Shown here: positions 36,711 through 46,053 of the stretch, in pieces
Layout: each line of letters opens with the position of its first letter
Numbering within the stretch: position 1 is the stretch's first letter
Source of the DNA: JABAAI01 sp965261955
Lineage (GTDB): Bacteria; Spirochaetota; Leptospiria; Leptospirales; Leptonemataceae
Length of the DNA stretch: 64,000 nucleotides
Direction of reading: 5' to 3'
NCBI GenBank assembly: GCA_965261955.1
Contig: CBDHEM010000071.1
Location: 62,001 to 126,000, forward strand
Position numbers and translations under genes: made by a program
Notes under the pieces: model-generated
What the model was told of the DNA's origin: nothing
Database searches by the model: none
The model's input: the letters and a program-made list of their open reading frames with translations, nothing else

Positions 36711-37504
36711 ATGCCTTCCCTTTCTATTATTACGGTTTGTAAAAATGCAGCCGTGTAACTTGAAAAAACAATACAGAGTGTGCGTCAGCAAATTTGGCAT
36801 GATTTTGAACACATTATTATAGATGGTGATTTTGGTGATCATACTCTTAGATTATTGGAGGGGCATACCTACCCGCAGTTAAAATTCATCTCTCAAAAAG
36901 ATGATGGCATTTATGACGCCATGAACAAGGCTATTCAATTAGCCAAGGGTAAATATCTTTTATTTCTAAATGCAGGGGATCATTTATATAATTCCAAAGC
37001 TTTAGAATTTGTGTGGAAGCCCTCTCTTTAAACAAAAACACAAAAAAAAATCTTTTGGAAAAAGACTCCATAGTGGGCAATGTACTCACTATAGATAAAA
37101 AAAACGTGAACATGTATGGAACAAAACAATTATTAAAGCACTCTCATGCTTTTCAAATTTTACCTCATTGTGGAGTTTTTATTCAGAAGGATGTTTTTAA
37201 TAGAGTAGGTGGTTATGATTTAAGATATCAAATTGCCGCAGATATAGAATTTTTTAACAGAGCCCTAAGAAAAGCCAATGCTTCCTTTATATATCTTGAC
37301 CATACTATATCTGTTTTTTACAAGGATGGAATAAGCTCTACGCTATGGGGTCGCTTGATGGCAAGGAAGGAGGAGATACAAATCCATTGGAAGTATTATG
37401 GCGTTTTGAGTACTTTGCGTAAGATAATTCCTTTGCCTCCTCTGGGAATGCTTATCGCTATTAAAAGTCGGTGTTCTTCTTTGCAAAATAAAAATAAAGG
37501 ATAA
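36711..37504 (+). pseudogene. Glycosyltransferase family 2, disrupted by a stop and a frameshift
   Basis: From the ATG at 36711 the product begins MPSLSIITVCKNAAV, then meets TAA at 36756 where an aromatic codon is expected before LEKTIQSV. The frame stays open to 37031 with DFEHIIIDG, KDDGIYDAMNKAI and KYLLFLNAGDHLY (the metal-site strand), then shifts near 37010 into a frame carrying IVGNVLTIDKKN, HCGVFIQKDVFNRVGGYD and AADIEFFNR up to 37504. Apart from the two lesions the gene is complete. It belongs to the WcaA/PGL-type subgroup of GT2 enzymes. Confidence 0.8.
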
Positions 37505-37531
37505 AATACCATCTCTTTTTGGAAAAATTTT

Positions 37532-38476
37532 ATGTCACAAATCAAGCCAGAACTTTCTATTGCTATTTGCACATACAATCGTGTGAGTATGCTGGCGGAT
37601 TGCGTAGAGAGTGTATTCATACAAAATTTAGATTATAAAAAATATGAAATCCTTGTCATTGATAATAATTCTTCTGATAGTACGAAGAGTTTTGTACAGG
37701 CACTGCAAAAAAAAACACAAAAAAATCTGTACTATTTTTTTGAAGAAAAACAGGGCCTCGCCCATGCACGCAACCATGCCATAAAAGTTGCTCGGGGGAA
37801 ATATATAGCCTATTTAGATGATGATGAAAAAGTAAATTCAAATTGGTGTGGAAAAATCCTTGAAAATTTTAGGAAAGTAAGACCATCACCAGATGTAATC
37901 GGGGGGCCTGTCTTGCCCTTTTATCCAGAGGGTAAAGCCCCTTACTTTGATGACTCCATAGCAACCGTTGCTTTTTTTGGTCACAAGTCAGATTTTTTGC
38001 AAAATTTGACATCTAGGCCCGAATGGGGTTTGGGAGGGGGTAATTGTGCTATTAAACTAGAGCTTTTACGTAAAAATAACGGTTTTAATATTAATTTGGG
38101 ATGTAAGGGAACCAAACGGTTTGCCGGTGACGAGACGGAACTTTTTATGCGTATGTTTGCCAATGGAGCAACGTTTTGGTATGATGCACAAATGATTGCT
38201 CAGCATTGTTACCCTAAAAAAAGAACCACGTATATGGCACAATTTTTACTGGGCTTGTACGGGGGAAGATCCTCTGCCATAATGCATAAGCGTTCGGTAA
38301 CATTTTCATATTTTCTTAAGGTGTCGTTAGTCATGATTAGTCTGCCGGTGCGTATTCTGTTTCTTGTTATAAGCAAGCCACATTCCTATTCAAAAATTTT
38401 AATCAAACAAATAGAGAAAGAAGGGAGTCACATAGGTTATTTTTGGGAGCAATTTAAATCTATATTAAAAAAATAA
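37532..38476 (+). CDS. Glycosyltransferase family 2
   Basis: 314 residues. ELSIAICTYNRVSMLADCV at 7-25, LVIDNNSSDST at 40-50, and KYIAYLDDDEKV near 89-100 with the DDD metal site are typical; the later GGNCAIKLELLRKNNGF and AGDETELFMRM carry the acceptor and catalytic base motifs. A hydrophobic segment near residues 262-282 may tether it to the membrane. It is one of the few intact transferases between 33 and 40 kb. Sugar specificity cannot be read from the sequence. Confidence 0.85.
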   Translation: MSQIKPELSIAICTYNRVSMLADCVESVFIQNLDYKKYEILVIDNNSSDSTKSFVQALQKKTQKNLYYFFEEKQGLAHARNHAIKVARGKYIAYLDDDEKVNSNWCGKILENFRKVRPSPDVIGGPVLPFYPEGKAPYFDDSIATVAFFGHKSDFLQNLTSRPEWGLGGGNCAIKLELLRKNNGFNINLGCKGTKRFAGDETELFMRMFANGATFWYDAQMIAQHCYPKKRTTYMAQFLLGLYGGRSSAIMHKRSVTFSYFLKVSLVMISLPVRILFLVISKPHSYSKILIKQIEKEGSHIGYFWEQFKSILKK

Positions 38477-38504
38477 TGATAAGATAAATTCACTCTTTAT
38501 ACTA

Positions 38505-39580
38505 ATGAAAGTTTTAACAGTTGTTCGTAGTTTGGGACTAGGTGGAACAGAACGTAGTGCAAAAAACTATGCAGCTCTTTATCATGAAATGGGGTATAAC
38601 TCAGCCATTCTATCTTTTACTAATGACTATGTTCCTGTCGAGTGGCTGGACAAATGTAAGCTATCCATTTTTCACATAACAAAAAATCAAGCACCGTCAC
38701 AGAAAAAAAACGCTTACGTAAAAAACTATATTTACCAGAAAACGGTTTCCTTCTAGGAAGGATTGGCCAACCCTTTACGGATAAGTGGTCATATATTATC
38801 TTTCGTTCTTTTCAAAAAATCATTCAACGAAATCAAAATGCTTTTCTTGTATTAGTGGGAGTACCAGCGGAATGGAAAATATACTGCCAACGTCTGCCTG
38901 TTAGTGTACGGGATAATATTATTATAAAAGATCCTATAGAAAACCCAACTATTTTACGCCAATTGTATCAATGTATGGATGTATTTTTGCATGCGGCTAA
39001 TCAAGGGGAAACTTTTGGTATGGTTTTAGCCGAAGCCATGCTGTGTGGCATACCCGTCGTTTCCCTTTCCAGTCCATATCGCGATAATTCACAATTAGAA
39101 GTTCTCAATTACGGTAGAGGTGGAATGAGCGTGCGCAATGCTTCTCACATGACAGACGCTATTCTTTTTTTAATGCAAAATCCTCAAAAAGCAAAACAAC
39201 TTGGCTCAGCGGGCCGGAAGTCTATTATAGACAACTATAGCAAGGATGTTCTCAGCATTAAAATACAGCGCATTATTAACGCGGTACTTGCTTCTAAAAA
39301 ACTAAAGGATGAAAGGGAAGTAAATAAAAGCAGTATAAGCTATAAAGAAGCATGGAGTGAAATAAAGCGACAGTTGCAGCTTGTCTATGCTTGGAAATAT
39401 GTCTTTCATATACCATTTTTATTTGTGCTTTCAAAAACAAGAGAGCCTTTTCATGGGAAAATAGTTTATTTATATCGCCTTTGCTTAGGACACGTTCCTT
39501 TGCGTTCATTACCTCATTCACTTTTGAAGCAATTTTGGAAACTGAACAAATTAATCCAGACGAATTTTAATAAGATATGA
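38505..39580 (+). pseudogene. Glycosyltransferase family 4 with internal deletion and frameshift
   Basis: The N-terminal piece (38505-38756) reads VLTVVRSLGLGGTERSAKNY, the GGxE region of GT4 enzymes. After ITKNQAPSQKK the remainder is in a different frame: GFLLGRIGQP from about 38750, then VFLHAANQGETFGMVLAEAM and GIPVVSLSSPYRDN, the sugar-nucleotide site, to the stop at 39580. The distance between the two landmark motifs is roughly 130 residues shorter than in the family, so most of the acceptor domain is deleted as well. The 3' stop overlaps the next start (ATGA), so the original operon order is preserved. Confidence 0.75.
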
Positions 39581-40399
39581 TTCAAATTAAATTTGTTGAT
39601 TTTTGGCCAAGTTTTGACGTGACGGACAATTATTTTCTTTCTAAATTAAAGAAAGTATGTGAAGTGAAAATATCAGAAAATCCAGAAATTATTTTTTTCA
39701 GTATATTTGGAAAGAAACACAGGAAATATAAATGTCGTAAGCTATTGTTTACTGGTGAACGCGGACCTCTTCCTTTCCGTTCTTGCGATTTTTCACTTTC
39801 TTTTGATAGGGATACTCATGATGATCGTAATTTACGTTGGCCTTTATATCAACTTTATGGGAATCTTGAAGAGTTAACGCAACCCAAGGATATTGATAGC
39901 ATCATGGCAGAAAAGAGTCAGTTTTGTAATTTTATATACGGAAATAAAAATGCTAAAGAACGCTTGTACTTTTTTGAAAGACTATCTCGCTATAAAAAAA
40001 TTGATTCTGGGGGCTCGCTTCTAAATAACATAGGTCGTACAGTAAATGATAAGCTGTCTTTTATACGTAATTATAAATTCACGATTGCATTTGAAAATCG
40101 AAGTTATCCGGGTTATATAACTGAAAAAATATTCCACCCCTACAAGACAAGTGCACAGTATGCCTATTTATTGGGGTTCAGCTTGTGTTAAAGAGGATTT
40201 TAACACGGAAGCTTTTGTGAATATGCATGCCTTTAAAAACATAAAGCAAGCTATTGAGTATATTATAGAATTGGACCAAAATAATGAGTTGTATCGTCAA
40301 AAACTTAGTCAAGCATATTTCGCCTATAATACTATCCCATTGGCTCTACAGGAAAAAACATTGCTTGATTTTTTGTATAAAATAGTCAACAGCCTTTGA
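39577..40399 (+). pseudogene. GT10 alpha-1,3-fucosyltransferase-like gene, frameshifted near its 3' end
   Basis: The first 195 codons follow the bacterial GT10 pattern: VDFWPSFDVTDN at the start, LLFTGERGPLPFRSCDFSLSFDR and KFTIAFENRSYPGYITEKIF, the last being the GDP-fucose-binding signature FxNxxxxxYxTEK. At about 40155 the frame is lost and PIYWGSACVKEDFN with the C-terminal helix is read one frame over to 40399. A single-base change would restore it. Fucose donor synthesis is hinted at by the fragment at 1-81. GT10 enzymes make Lewis-type fucosylation in Helicobacter and Bacteroides (established); the acceptor here is unknown. Confidence 0.75.
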
Positions 40400-40537
40400 T
40401 TTTATCCCTTATTTTATCCCTTATTTTATCCCTTATTTTATCCCTTATTTTATCCCTTATTTTATCCCTTATTTTATCCCTTATTTTATCCCTTATTTTA
40501 TCCCTTATTTTATCCCTTATTTTATCCCTTATTTTAT
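40400..40537 (+). repeat. Tandem repeat, 11 perfect copies of a 12-bp unit TTTTATCCCTTA plus half a unit
   Basis: Eleven units run from 40400 to 40531 with no mismatch, followed by TTTTAT to 40537. The array begins at the stop codon of the fucosyltransferase gene and ends 12 bases before the ATG of the next gene, so it occupies nearly the whole intergenic space and would determine the spacing of any promoter for that gene. The unit is a multiple of three and has no dyad symmetry. Confidence 0.97.
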
Positions 40538-40549
40538 AAACATTTTTAT

Positions 40550-41506
40550 ATGTTCTGTCCTCCTATTATCTTTATCAATTTCAATCGTCCGGATCATAGC
40601 CGCCGTGTTTTTGAGCGTTTACGTCTTGCGAAACCATGGCAGATTTTTTTAGTTGCGGATGGGCCACGTACTAATGTGGCTAGTGATAATGAAAAATGCT
40701 CTGCTGTACGTGAAATTATTAGTAATGTGGATTGGGAATGCAATGTACATAAAAATTTTTCCGAAACAAATATGGGTGCTCGTCATCGTATTGAAAGTGG
40801 CATCAATTGGGCTTTTACGTTTGATACGGTGGAATACGTGATTATCTTAGAAGATGATTGCTTACCGGAGTTGAGTTTTTTTCGTTATTGTGGTGAATTA
40901 TTGAAAGCCTATGCGCTTGAAGAAAGGGTGATGGCTATTTCGGGGAATCATTTTTTACCGGTTGAACTGTCTCCTTCAAGCTCCTATTACTTTGTGCGTT
41001 CACCATTGATCTGGGGTTGGGCTACTTGGAAACGTGCATGGAAATTATTTCCGCAAAATCTTAAAGAAAACAGTTTATGTGGCCTCCTCAAAGCTTTGCC
41101 TAAGCATAAAAGAAAATTTTGTTCAGCAGGTGAATATAATTTACTCAAGAGTAAATTAAAGCAAATAGAAAAGGGACAACTTGAGGCATGGGATTACATA
41201 TGGAATGTTATTATAAAAATACAAGAAGGATTGTGTATATGCCCCAATGTAAATTTAATCGCAAATATAGGTTTTGATGAGCAAGCTACTCATACCAATG
41301 CTTCTTTTGAGAAAGATATTTTTACGCAAACGGAAGAAATGCGTTTCCCTTTGAAGTCTCCTCAAAAAATAGAGAATGATTCTTTACGGGATTTATATCT
41401 ATATCAAAATTATATTCATGTTTCCTATTGGCAACGGTGGAAAGATGTGATTGCACGTATAATACATTATCGAAGATTAAAAAATTATTGGCAACGGTAC
41501 TTCTAA
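40550..41506 (+). CDS. GNT-I/HlpA-like nucleotide-diphospho-sugar transferase
   Basis: 318 residues. PPIIFINFNRPDHSRRVFERL at the start, LVADGPR near 34-40, then EYVIILEDDCLPELSFF with the EDD metal site near 101-103 match the GT13-like family often annotated as hemolytic protein HlpA-like or POMGnT-like transferase. SPLIWGWATWKRAW near 154-167 is the conserved acceptor motif and FDEQATHTN lies near the end. It is intact. The tandem array directly upstream could tune its expression. It is the last evident glycosyltransferase of the locus. Confidence 0.75.
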   Translation: MFCPPIIFINFNRPDHSRRVFERLRLAKPWQIFLVADGPRTNVASDNEKCSAVREIISNVDWECNVHKNFSETNMGARHRIESGINWAFTFDTVEYVIILEDDCLPELSFFRYCGELLKAYALEERVMAISGNHFLPVELSPSSSYYFVRSPLIWGWATWKRAWKLFPQNLKENSLCGLLKALPKHKRKFCSAGEYNLLKSKLKQIEKGQLEAWDYIWNVIIKIQEGLCICPNVNLIANIGFDEQATHTNASFEKDIFTQTEEMRFPLKSPQKIENDSLRDLYLYQNYIHVSYWQRWKDVIARIIHYRRLKNYWQRYF

Positions 41507-41650
41507 TACAGACTCAAGAGAGATAATCTGTTCTTTTAGTTAATCTTTACATTTCTATATAAAAGAGGATGCGAGCTTTTCCGATGGATATATTTTTTTT
41601 ATTACTCGCTAGTGATTTATATTTTACTGTTGTCAAATTATAATTTTTTC

Positions 41651-42451
41651 ATGCCTTCGCATCAAAAAAAATGGGCCTCTGTCTTTATATTGGGTGCTAG
41701 CTCGGATATAGGACAGGAGCTTTGTTATCGTTTTGCTTTGGAAGCAGAGCATTTATATTTATCTGCTAGAAATATAACAGATTTAAATCCCATCCAAAAA
41801 AAAATACGCTCTTTTTCTTCTTGTACACTAGATTTGTTATCGATAAATTTTACATCACGTGGTGATAAAAAAAATTTACAAACAGTGCAAAAAATTTTGA
41901 AAAAACCGTCTCAAAAAAAAAATAGTGTTTCGCCTGTAAGACCTCCCCTTGAAATATTTGTTTGTGCTGTTGGATATCTTGGAAACCAAGAAAAGGCAAA
42001 ATCTGATTCATTAGAGGTGCTTCGTATTATGGAAGCCAATTATATAGGTCCTGTTCTTATTTTGAATGAAATAGCAAAAGCCTTCCAAAAAAACAAAAAG
42101 GGAAGTATTGTGGTTTTATCTTCAGTGGCTGCTTTACGAGGTCGTAAAAAAAACTATTTTTATGGAAGCACAAAGGCAGGCCTCTCTAGTTATTTAAGTG
42201 GATTGCGGGCCAGTTTATTTCCTTTTGGTGTGCATGTGATGACTGTACTTCCGGGGCTTGTACAAACAAAAATGCTGAAATATAGAAAGCTCCCTCCTAT
42301 ACTTGGGCTCACTTCCAAACAGGCTGCTCAAAAGATATATAAGGGAGTAGTCAAAAAAAAGGATATTGTTTATGTGGGTGAAATTTGGCGCTGGGTCATG
42401 TTTCCTATAAGATTTTTACCAGAGGTATTTTTTAAAAGATGGGGCTTATGA
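41651..42451 (+). CDS. Short-chain dehydrogenase/reductase
   Basis: About 266 residues from the ATG at 41651; an upstream frame from 41612 adds an unlikely hydrophobic leader. SVFILGASSDIGQELCYRFA holds the TGxxxGxG-like cofactor motif, VCAVGYLGN the NNAG equivalent, VVLSSVAALRG the catalytic serine and YFYGSTKAGLSSYL the Y-xxx-K pair; VLPGLVQTKM follows. It is similar in outline to the DprE2-like reductases that work with an oxidase partner, but no such partner is seen. It may be the last gene of the sugar locus or the first of the housekeeping part. Confidence 0.7.
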   Translation: MPSHQKKWASVFILGASSDIGQELCYRFALEAEHLYLSARNITDLNPIQKKIRSFSSCTLDLLSINFTSRGDKKNLQTVQKILKKPSQKKNSVSPVRPPLEIFVCAVGYLGNQEKAKSDSLEVLRIMEANYIGPVLILNEIAKAFQKNKKGSIVVLSSVAALRGRKKNYFYGSTKAGLSSYLSGLRASLFPFGVHVMTVLPGLVQTKMLKYRKLPPILGLTSKQAAQKIYKGVVKKKDIVYVGEIWRWVMFPIRFLPEVFFKRWGL

Positions 42452-42496
42452 AAAAATTCTTTTTGAAAGTAAAGGAGTTTTAAGTAAAGAAGTTTT

Positions 42497-43438
42497 ATGA
42501 AAGTTTGTGTTAGCTCACCATCTTTTAGTCGCAACTCTATTTTGGTAAAAGAGCTCCGCCTTCATTTTCCTGAGGCCACTTTAAATGAAGAGGGGAGGGA
42601 ATTATTCCAAGAAAATCTTCTACTTTTTTTGACAGGGAAAAAGGCTGCGATTATTGGACGAGAAAAAATAGACGCTACTTTATTTGATGAGTTACCGGAA
42701 CTACGGTATATTTCGAAATATGGGGTTGGCTTAGATAACATTGATCTTGCTTATGCTCAAAAAAAAGGTGTACAGGTTAGTACTCACCCCGGAACAAATC
42801 GCCGTTCTGTGGCAGAACTCGCCTTGTGTTTTTTGTTAGGCCTTGCCCGGAATATTTTTTTTTCTTATCAAAATCTTAAACAGGCTATTTGGATTAAAAA
42901 TGGTGGGCAGCAATTGAGTGAAAAACGTGTTGGTATTATTGGATGTGGAAATACGGGAAAAGAGTTGATCCAATTGCTTTTGCCTTTGAATTGTGTGGTT
43001 TTGGTAAATGATATAGAAGATAGGAATACTTTTTGTAAAAAGCAAAAGGATTTGGGACAAAAAATATCCCTTGCTACAAAAGAAGAGATTTATACTAGTT
43101 GTGATTTTATCAGTTTGCACGTGCCTCTCACTAAAGAAACTCATAATATGATTGGCACCGTTGTATTTGAAAAAATGCAATCAATAGCTTGTATTGTAAA
43201 CACTAGCCGGGGCGGGATTATAGAGGAAGTAGCCTTACAGAAGGCACTTCTAGCGAAAGATATTGCAGGTGCTGCCCTAGATGTTTTTGAAGAAGAACCT
43301 ATAACGAATAGGGGATTGCTTCTTCTCGATAATCTTGTATGCACTCCTCATATCGGAGGAAATGCTAAAGAGGCTATTTTGGCTATGGGGCGTGCTGCCA
43401 TTCAGAGTTTATATGAATATAAAAGCAAAATTGGCTAA
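42497..43438 (+). CDS. D-isomer-specific 2-hydroxyacid dehydrogenase (phosphoglycerate-dehydrogenase-like)
   Basis: 313 residues. RRSVAELALCFLLGLARN (about 99-116) and the NAD-binding VGIIGCGNTGKELIQLLL (about 144-161) are followed by the catalytic triad: R in NTSRGGIIEE, E in AALDVFEEEP and H in TPHIGGNAKEA. It lacks the C-terminal ACT domain of long SerA, so it could be a short phosphoglycerate dehydrogenase or a glyoxylate/hydroxypyruvate-type enzyme. There is no other serine pathway gene adjacent. A 2-keto acid reduction tied to the sugar locus is possible but unsupported. Confidence 0.8.
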   Translation: MKVCVSSPSFSRNSILVKELRLHFPEATLNEEGRELFQENLLLFLTGKKAAIIGREKIDATLFDELPELRYISKYGVGLDNIDLAYAQKKGVQVSTHPGTNRRSVAELALCFLLGLARNIFFSYQNLKQAIWIKNGGQQLSEKRVGIIGCGNTGKELIQLLLPLNCVVLVNDIEDRNTFCKKQKDLGQKISLATKEEIYTSCDFISLHVPLTKETHNMIGTVVFEKMQSIACIVNTSRGGIIEEVALQKALLAKDIAGAALDVFEEEPITNRGLLLLDNLVCTPHIGGNAKEAILAMGRAAIQSLYEYKSKIG

Positions 43439-43454
43439 TGCTCTTCTATGTCCT

Positions 43455-44003
43455 ATGAATGGATTATTTACTCGCTTTTTTGTTCTTTTTTGTGGAGTGT
43501 CAACAGCATGCTTTTCTTGTTTTTCCCTTGTTAGTAAACATGAAAAATCTTTTTTGTCTCAAAAAATTGTAGCTAGCGAGACATTTCGTGTTTTCATTGC
43601 AAGAGATCGTTATGTTGTTAAGCAAGTCCAGCATCACGACCGAATAGGACGGAGAGAAGATGAAAATGGCGATAAAGAAAAAAGTGCATTTTTCAAACAA
43701 GAGCATGACAAAATTAATTTTAAGGATCTTATGATAGAGGGCACACTTATTGTGGATGTTAATTGGGCTGGTCAAGCTGTCAATATTCGTTATAAAAGGG
43801 GGCGCACTCCACGAACTTGGCAAGCTGGGAAACATTTTATCCAAGATGTTTCCCGTTTTCGCTTCACTTTCCCAGACAAAGATCGAAAAATATTTCGTTT
43901 TGAAGTACACTATTTTTGGAGCATAATTTCAGGTACCGGTTTTGTGTTTCTCACGCGCAAGCAGAGGGCCATCGAATATCTTCGCAGTCAAAAGAAGCAG
44001 TAA
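43455..44003 (+). CDS. Putative exported or lipoprotein of unknown function
   Basis: About 182 residues from the ATG at 43455, chosen because it places a hydrophobic leader (FFVLFCGVSTACFSCF) at the N-terminus; the frame open from 43335 lies inside the previous gene. The leader contains cysteines that could serve as a spirochaete-style lipobox (VSTAC). The mature part has charged stretches and a central IEGTLIVDVNWAGQAVN segment. No family is recognised. The next gene, also an apparent envelope protein, follows after three bases, so the pair likely works together. Confidence 0.55.
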   Translation: MNGLFTRFFVLFCGVSTACFSCFSLVSKHEKSFLSQKIVASETFRVFIARDRYVVKQVQHHDRIGRREDENGDKEKSAFFKQEHDKINFKDLMIEGTLIVDVNWAGQAVNIRYKRGRTPRTWQAGKHFIQDVSRFRFTFPDKDRKIFRFEVHYFWSIISGTGFVFLTRKQRAIEYLRSQKKQ

Positions 44004-44006
44004 GCT

Positions 44007-44675
44007 ATGCCCTTACTTGTATTTTCTGCCTTTCTAGATTACCTAGCTATTTTGTTAGCTATACTTTCAACGATTGGTTTTGTTTATTTCTTTTACTATC
44101 TTTTGATTCTCCCCGGTTTAAAGATAAGAGCGATAAAGGAAGCTCCTCCTCAAGAAGGTACGCAAAGAGTTATTCTGCTCCAGGACCATAATAATGTATT
44201 TTCACTTGTCTTTGGTCAGTTATATGGAAATTTTAACTTTCGCCTTCAAGGCATTCGAGAAAGGCACCTTGTCATTACCCTGACAAAAGATCCTGGAGTA
44301 GAGCTGTATGATATATCTTTTGATCCCAATGGAATCGTTTTTTTACAGGTACCACACACGCGTTTTCTGGAGCGTATACGTTCTACGGAAGTTTTTTCTA
44401 GTGCCGAATTGATTGGGCATCCAGCCATTTTTCGAATTGTAGATCAACTTGTAGAAGATAAAGCTCTACATTATATTGAATTCCAATTGTCTGCAGATTA
44501 TATTGTTAGCCAAGGGGAGGGAGAAAAATTACGATTTCTTGTTCGTATAGAAAAAATTATGCCTTCCATTGATCTAGAGTCTCGGAATAAAAATGGTATC
44601 TATACTTTCGGTCAGTCTAAATTTATGAAGAAGAAAGAAGAAGAAGAAGAGAGCAATGGAGGTGAGGAAGAATGA
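44007..44675 (+). CDS. Membrane-anchored protein of unknown function
   Basis: 222 residues with one or two transmembrane helices in the first 40 residues (YLAILLAILSTIGFVYFFYY) and a soluble remainder predicted to face the cytoplasm or periplasm. The C-terminus is an acidic and lysine-rich tail (KKKEEEEESNGGEEE). I recognise no domain. The stop overlaps the thrC start (ATGA), implying translational coupling, and it follows the preceding exported protein by three bases. Conserved hypothetical with envelope location is as far as the sequence goes. Confidence 0.6.
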   Translation: MPLLVFSAFLDYLAILLAILSTIGFVYFFYYLLILPGLKIRAIKEAPPQEGTQRVILLQDHNNVFSLVFGQLYGNFNFRLQGIRERHLVITLTKDPGVELYDISFDPNGIVFLQVPHTRFLERIRSTEVFSSAELIGHPAIFRIVDQLVEDKALHYIEFQLSADYIVSQGEGEKLRFLVRIEKIMPSIDLESRNKNGIYTFGQSKFMKKKEEEEESNGGEEE

Positions 44676-46042
44676 AGTTTTCTTTTTTGCAAAGAAAAAA
44701 ATGTAACCCTTCCCAAGGATCACATACATGGTTGTATTGTATAGTATGTAAAAAAAAATATTCTCTCTTTGAAAAAAAAGTCACCTATCGTTGTACAAAT
44801 GTCTCCTGTGGAGGGCTTTTGAATATTGAGCATAATATTTCAGAGCTAAAAAAAACATCAGCTACTCAATGGCGTAGTCTCATACAAAATCGTTTAGGTC
44901 AATCTCGTTTGCCCTTTAGTTCTGGGGTCTGGAGTAAAAAAGAGTGGGTTTTGCCGCATGTTAAAGACGAAGATATCGTTAGTTTAGGGGAAGGGAATAG
45001 CCCTCTTTTAGAAATCCCTCGTTTGGCAAAGGAATTGAATATAAATTCAGTTTGGCTGAAACAGTGCGGTACATCTCATACGGGTTCTTTCAAAGATTTA
45101 GGCATGACGGTTTTAGTTAGCCATGTGAAATCTTTGATTGCTTCTGGACATCCTATACGAGCCATAGCTTGCGCTTCTACAGGGGATACGAGTGCTGCAC
45201 TTGGGGCTTATGCCGCCTATGCCAATATACCAACCGTTGTTCTTCTACCAGCCGGTAAAATATCAACAGCTCAACTTGTGCAGGCTATAGCTTGTGGTTC
45301 TCTAGTCCTGAGTCTCAAAACGGATTTTGATGGTTGTATGAATATTATTCAAGAGCTTGTACAGGATGAGAGTATCTATATGGCCAATTCGATGAACCCT
45401 CTCCGTTTAGAAGGGCAAAAAACAATGGCTATAGAAATTATACAGCAGTTAGGTTGGAATATTCCGGATTGGTTCATTATACCTGGGGGTAATCTAGGAA
45501 ATGTAAGTGCATTAGCTAGTGGCTTGTATCTCCTGAAAGACCTAAACTTGATTTCTAAACTTCCTCGTATTTGTGTTGCACAAAGTGTTCATGCAAATCC
45601 ATTGTATTTGAGTTACCAAAATAATTTTAAGACTTATCAAGCTGTACAGGCTAAAAAGACATTAGCTTCTGCTATACAAATAGGAGATCCTGTTAGCTAT
45701 CCCCGTGCTGTAAAGGCACTACAGAGCCTTGATGGAATAGTAGAGCAGGCTACAGAAGAAGAACTAGCGAATATGGCTGCTCGGGTAGATCGCTATGGAA
45801 TGTTCAACGATCCGCATACAGGTGTAGCTCTAGCTTGCTTACAAAAACTTTGCATTCAAGATAAAATAAAGAAATCATCTCGGGTCGTTGTTATTTCTAC
45901 TGCTCATGGCTTGAAATTTACTCATTCAAAAGTTGACTATCATAAAGATCGTCTAGGCTTTCGTCCTCTTTATCAAAATAAACCAATTGAAATTGAAGCA
46001 AAGGTACGGAGTGTAAGAGAAGCCTTAGAGAAAAATCTATGA
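44672..46042 (+). CDS. thrC: Threonine synthase
   Basis: 456 residues, PLP-dependent fold type II. The Schiff-base lysine K141 is in HTGSFKDLGM, the glycine loop is ACASTGDTSAALGAY, and PGGNLGNVSAL and STAHGLKFTH fit the ThrC pattern. The N-terminal 50 residues add a zinc-ribbon-like extension with CIVC (23-26) and a second cysteine pair (C41, C46), as in some longer ThrC proteins. It converts O-phosphohomoserine to threonine. No other threonine pathway genes are nearby; it is coupled to the membrane protein gene upstream. Confidence 0.9.
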   Translation: MKFSFLQRKKCNPSQGSHTWLYCIVCKKKYSLFEKKVTYRCTNVSCGGLLNIEHNISELKKTSATQWRSLIQNRLGQSRLPFSSGVWSKKEWVLPHVKDEDIVSLGEGNSPLLEIPRLAKELNINSVWLKQCGTSHTGSFKDLGMTVLVSHVKSLIASGHPIRAIACASTGDTSAALGAYAAYANIPTVVLLPAGKISTAQLVQAIACGSLVLSLKTDFDGCMNIIQELVQDESIYMANSMNPLRLEGQKTMAIEIIQQLGWNIPDWFIIPGGNLGNVSALASGLYLLKDLNLISKLPRICVAQSVHANPLYLSYQNNFKTYQAVQAKKTLASAIQIGDPVSYPRAVKALQSLDGIVEQATEEELANMAARVDRYGMFNDPHTGVALACLQKLCIQDKIKKSSRVVVISTAHGLKFTHSKVDYHKDRLGFRPLYQNKPIEIEAKVRSVREALEKNL

Positions 46043-46053
46043 ATTGGTAAGGT

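Noticed and set aside
40400..40537. CRISPR-like repeat array
   Set aside because: The unit is only 12 bp, repeats are contiguous without spacers, and no cas gene is in the window.
42836..43910. Long minus-strand open frames of 114 and 136 codons opposite the dehydrogenase and its neighbour
   Set aside because: They are antisense to well-supported genes, have no recognisable domain and no upstream ribosome-binding site.
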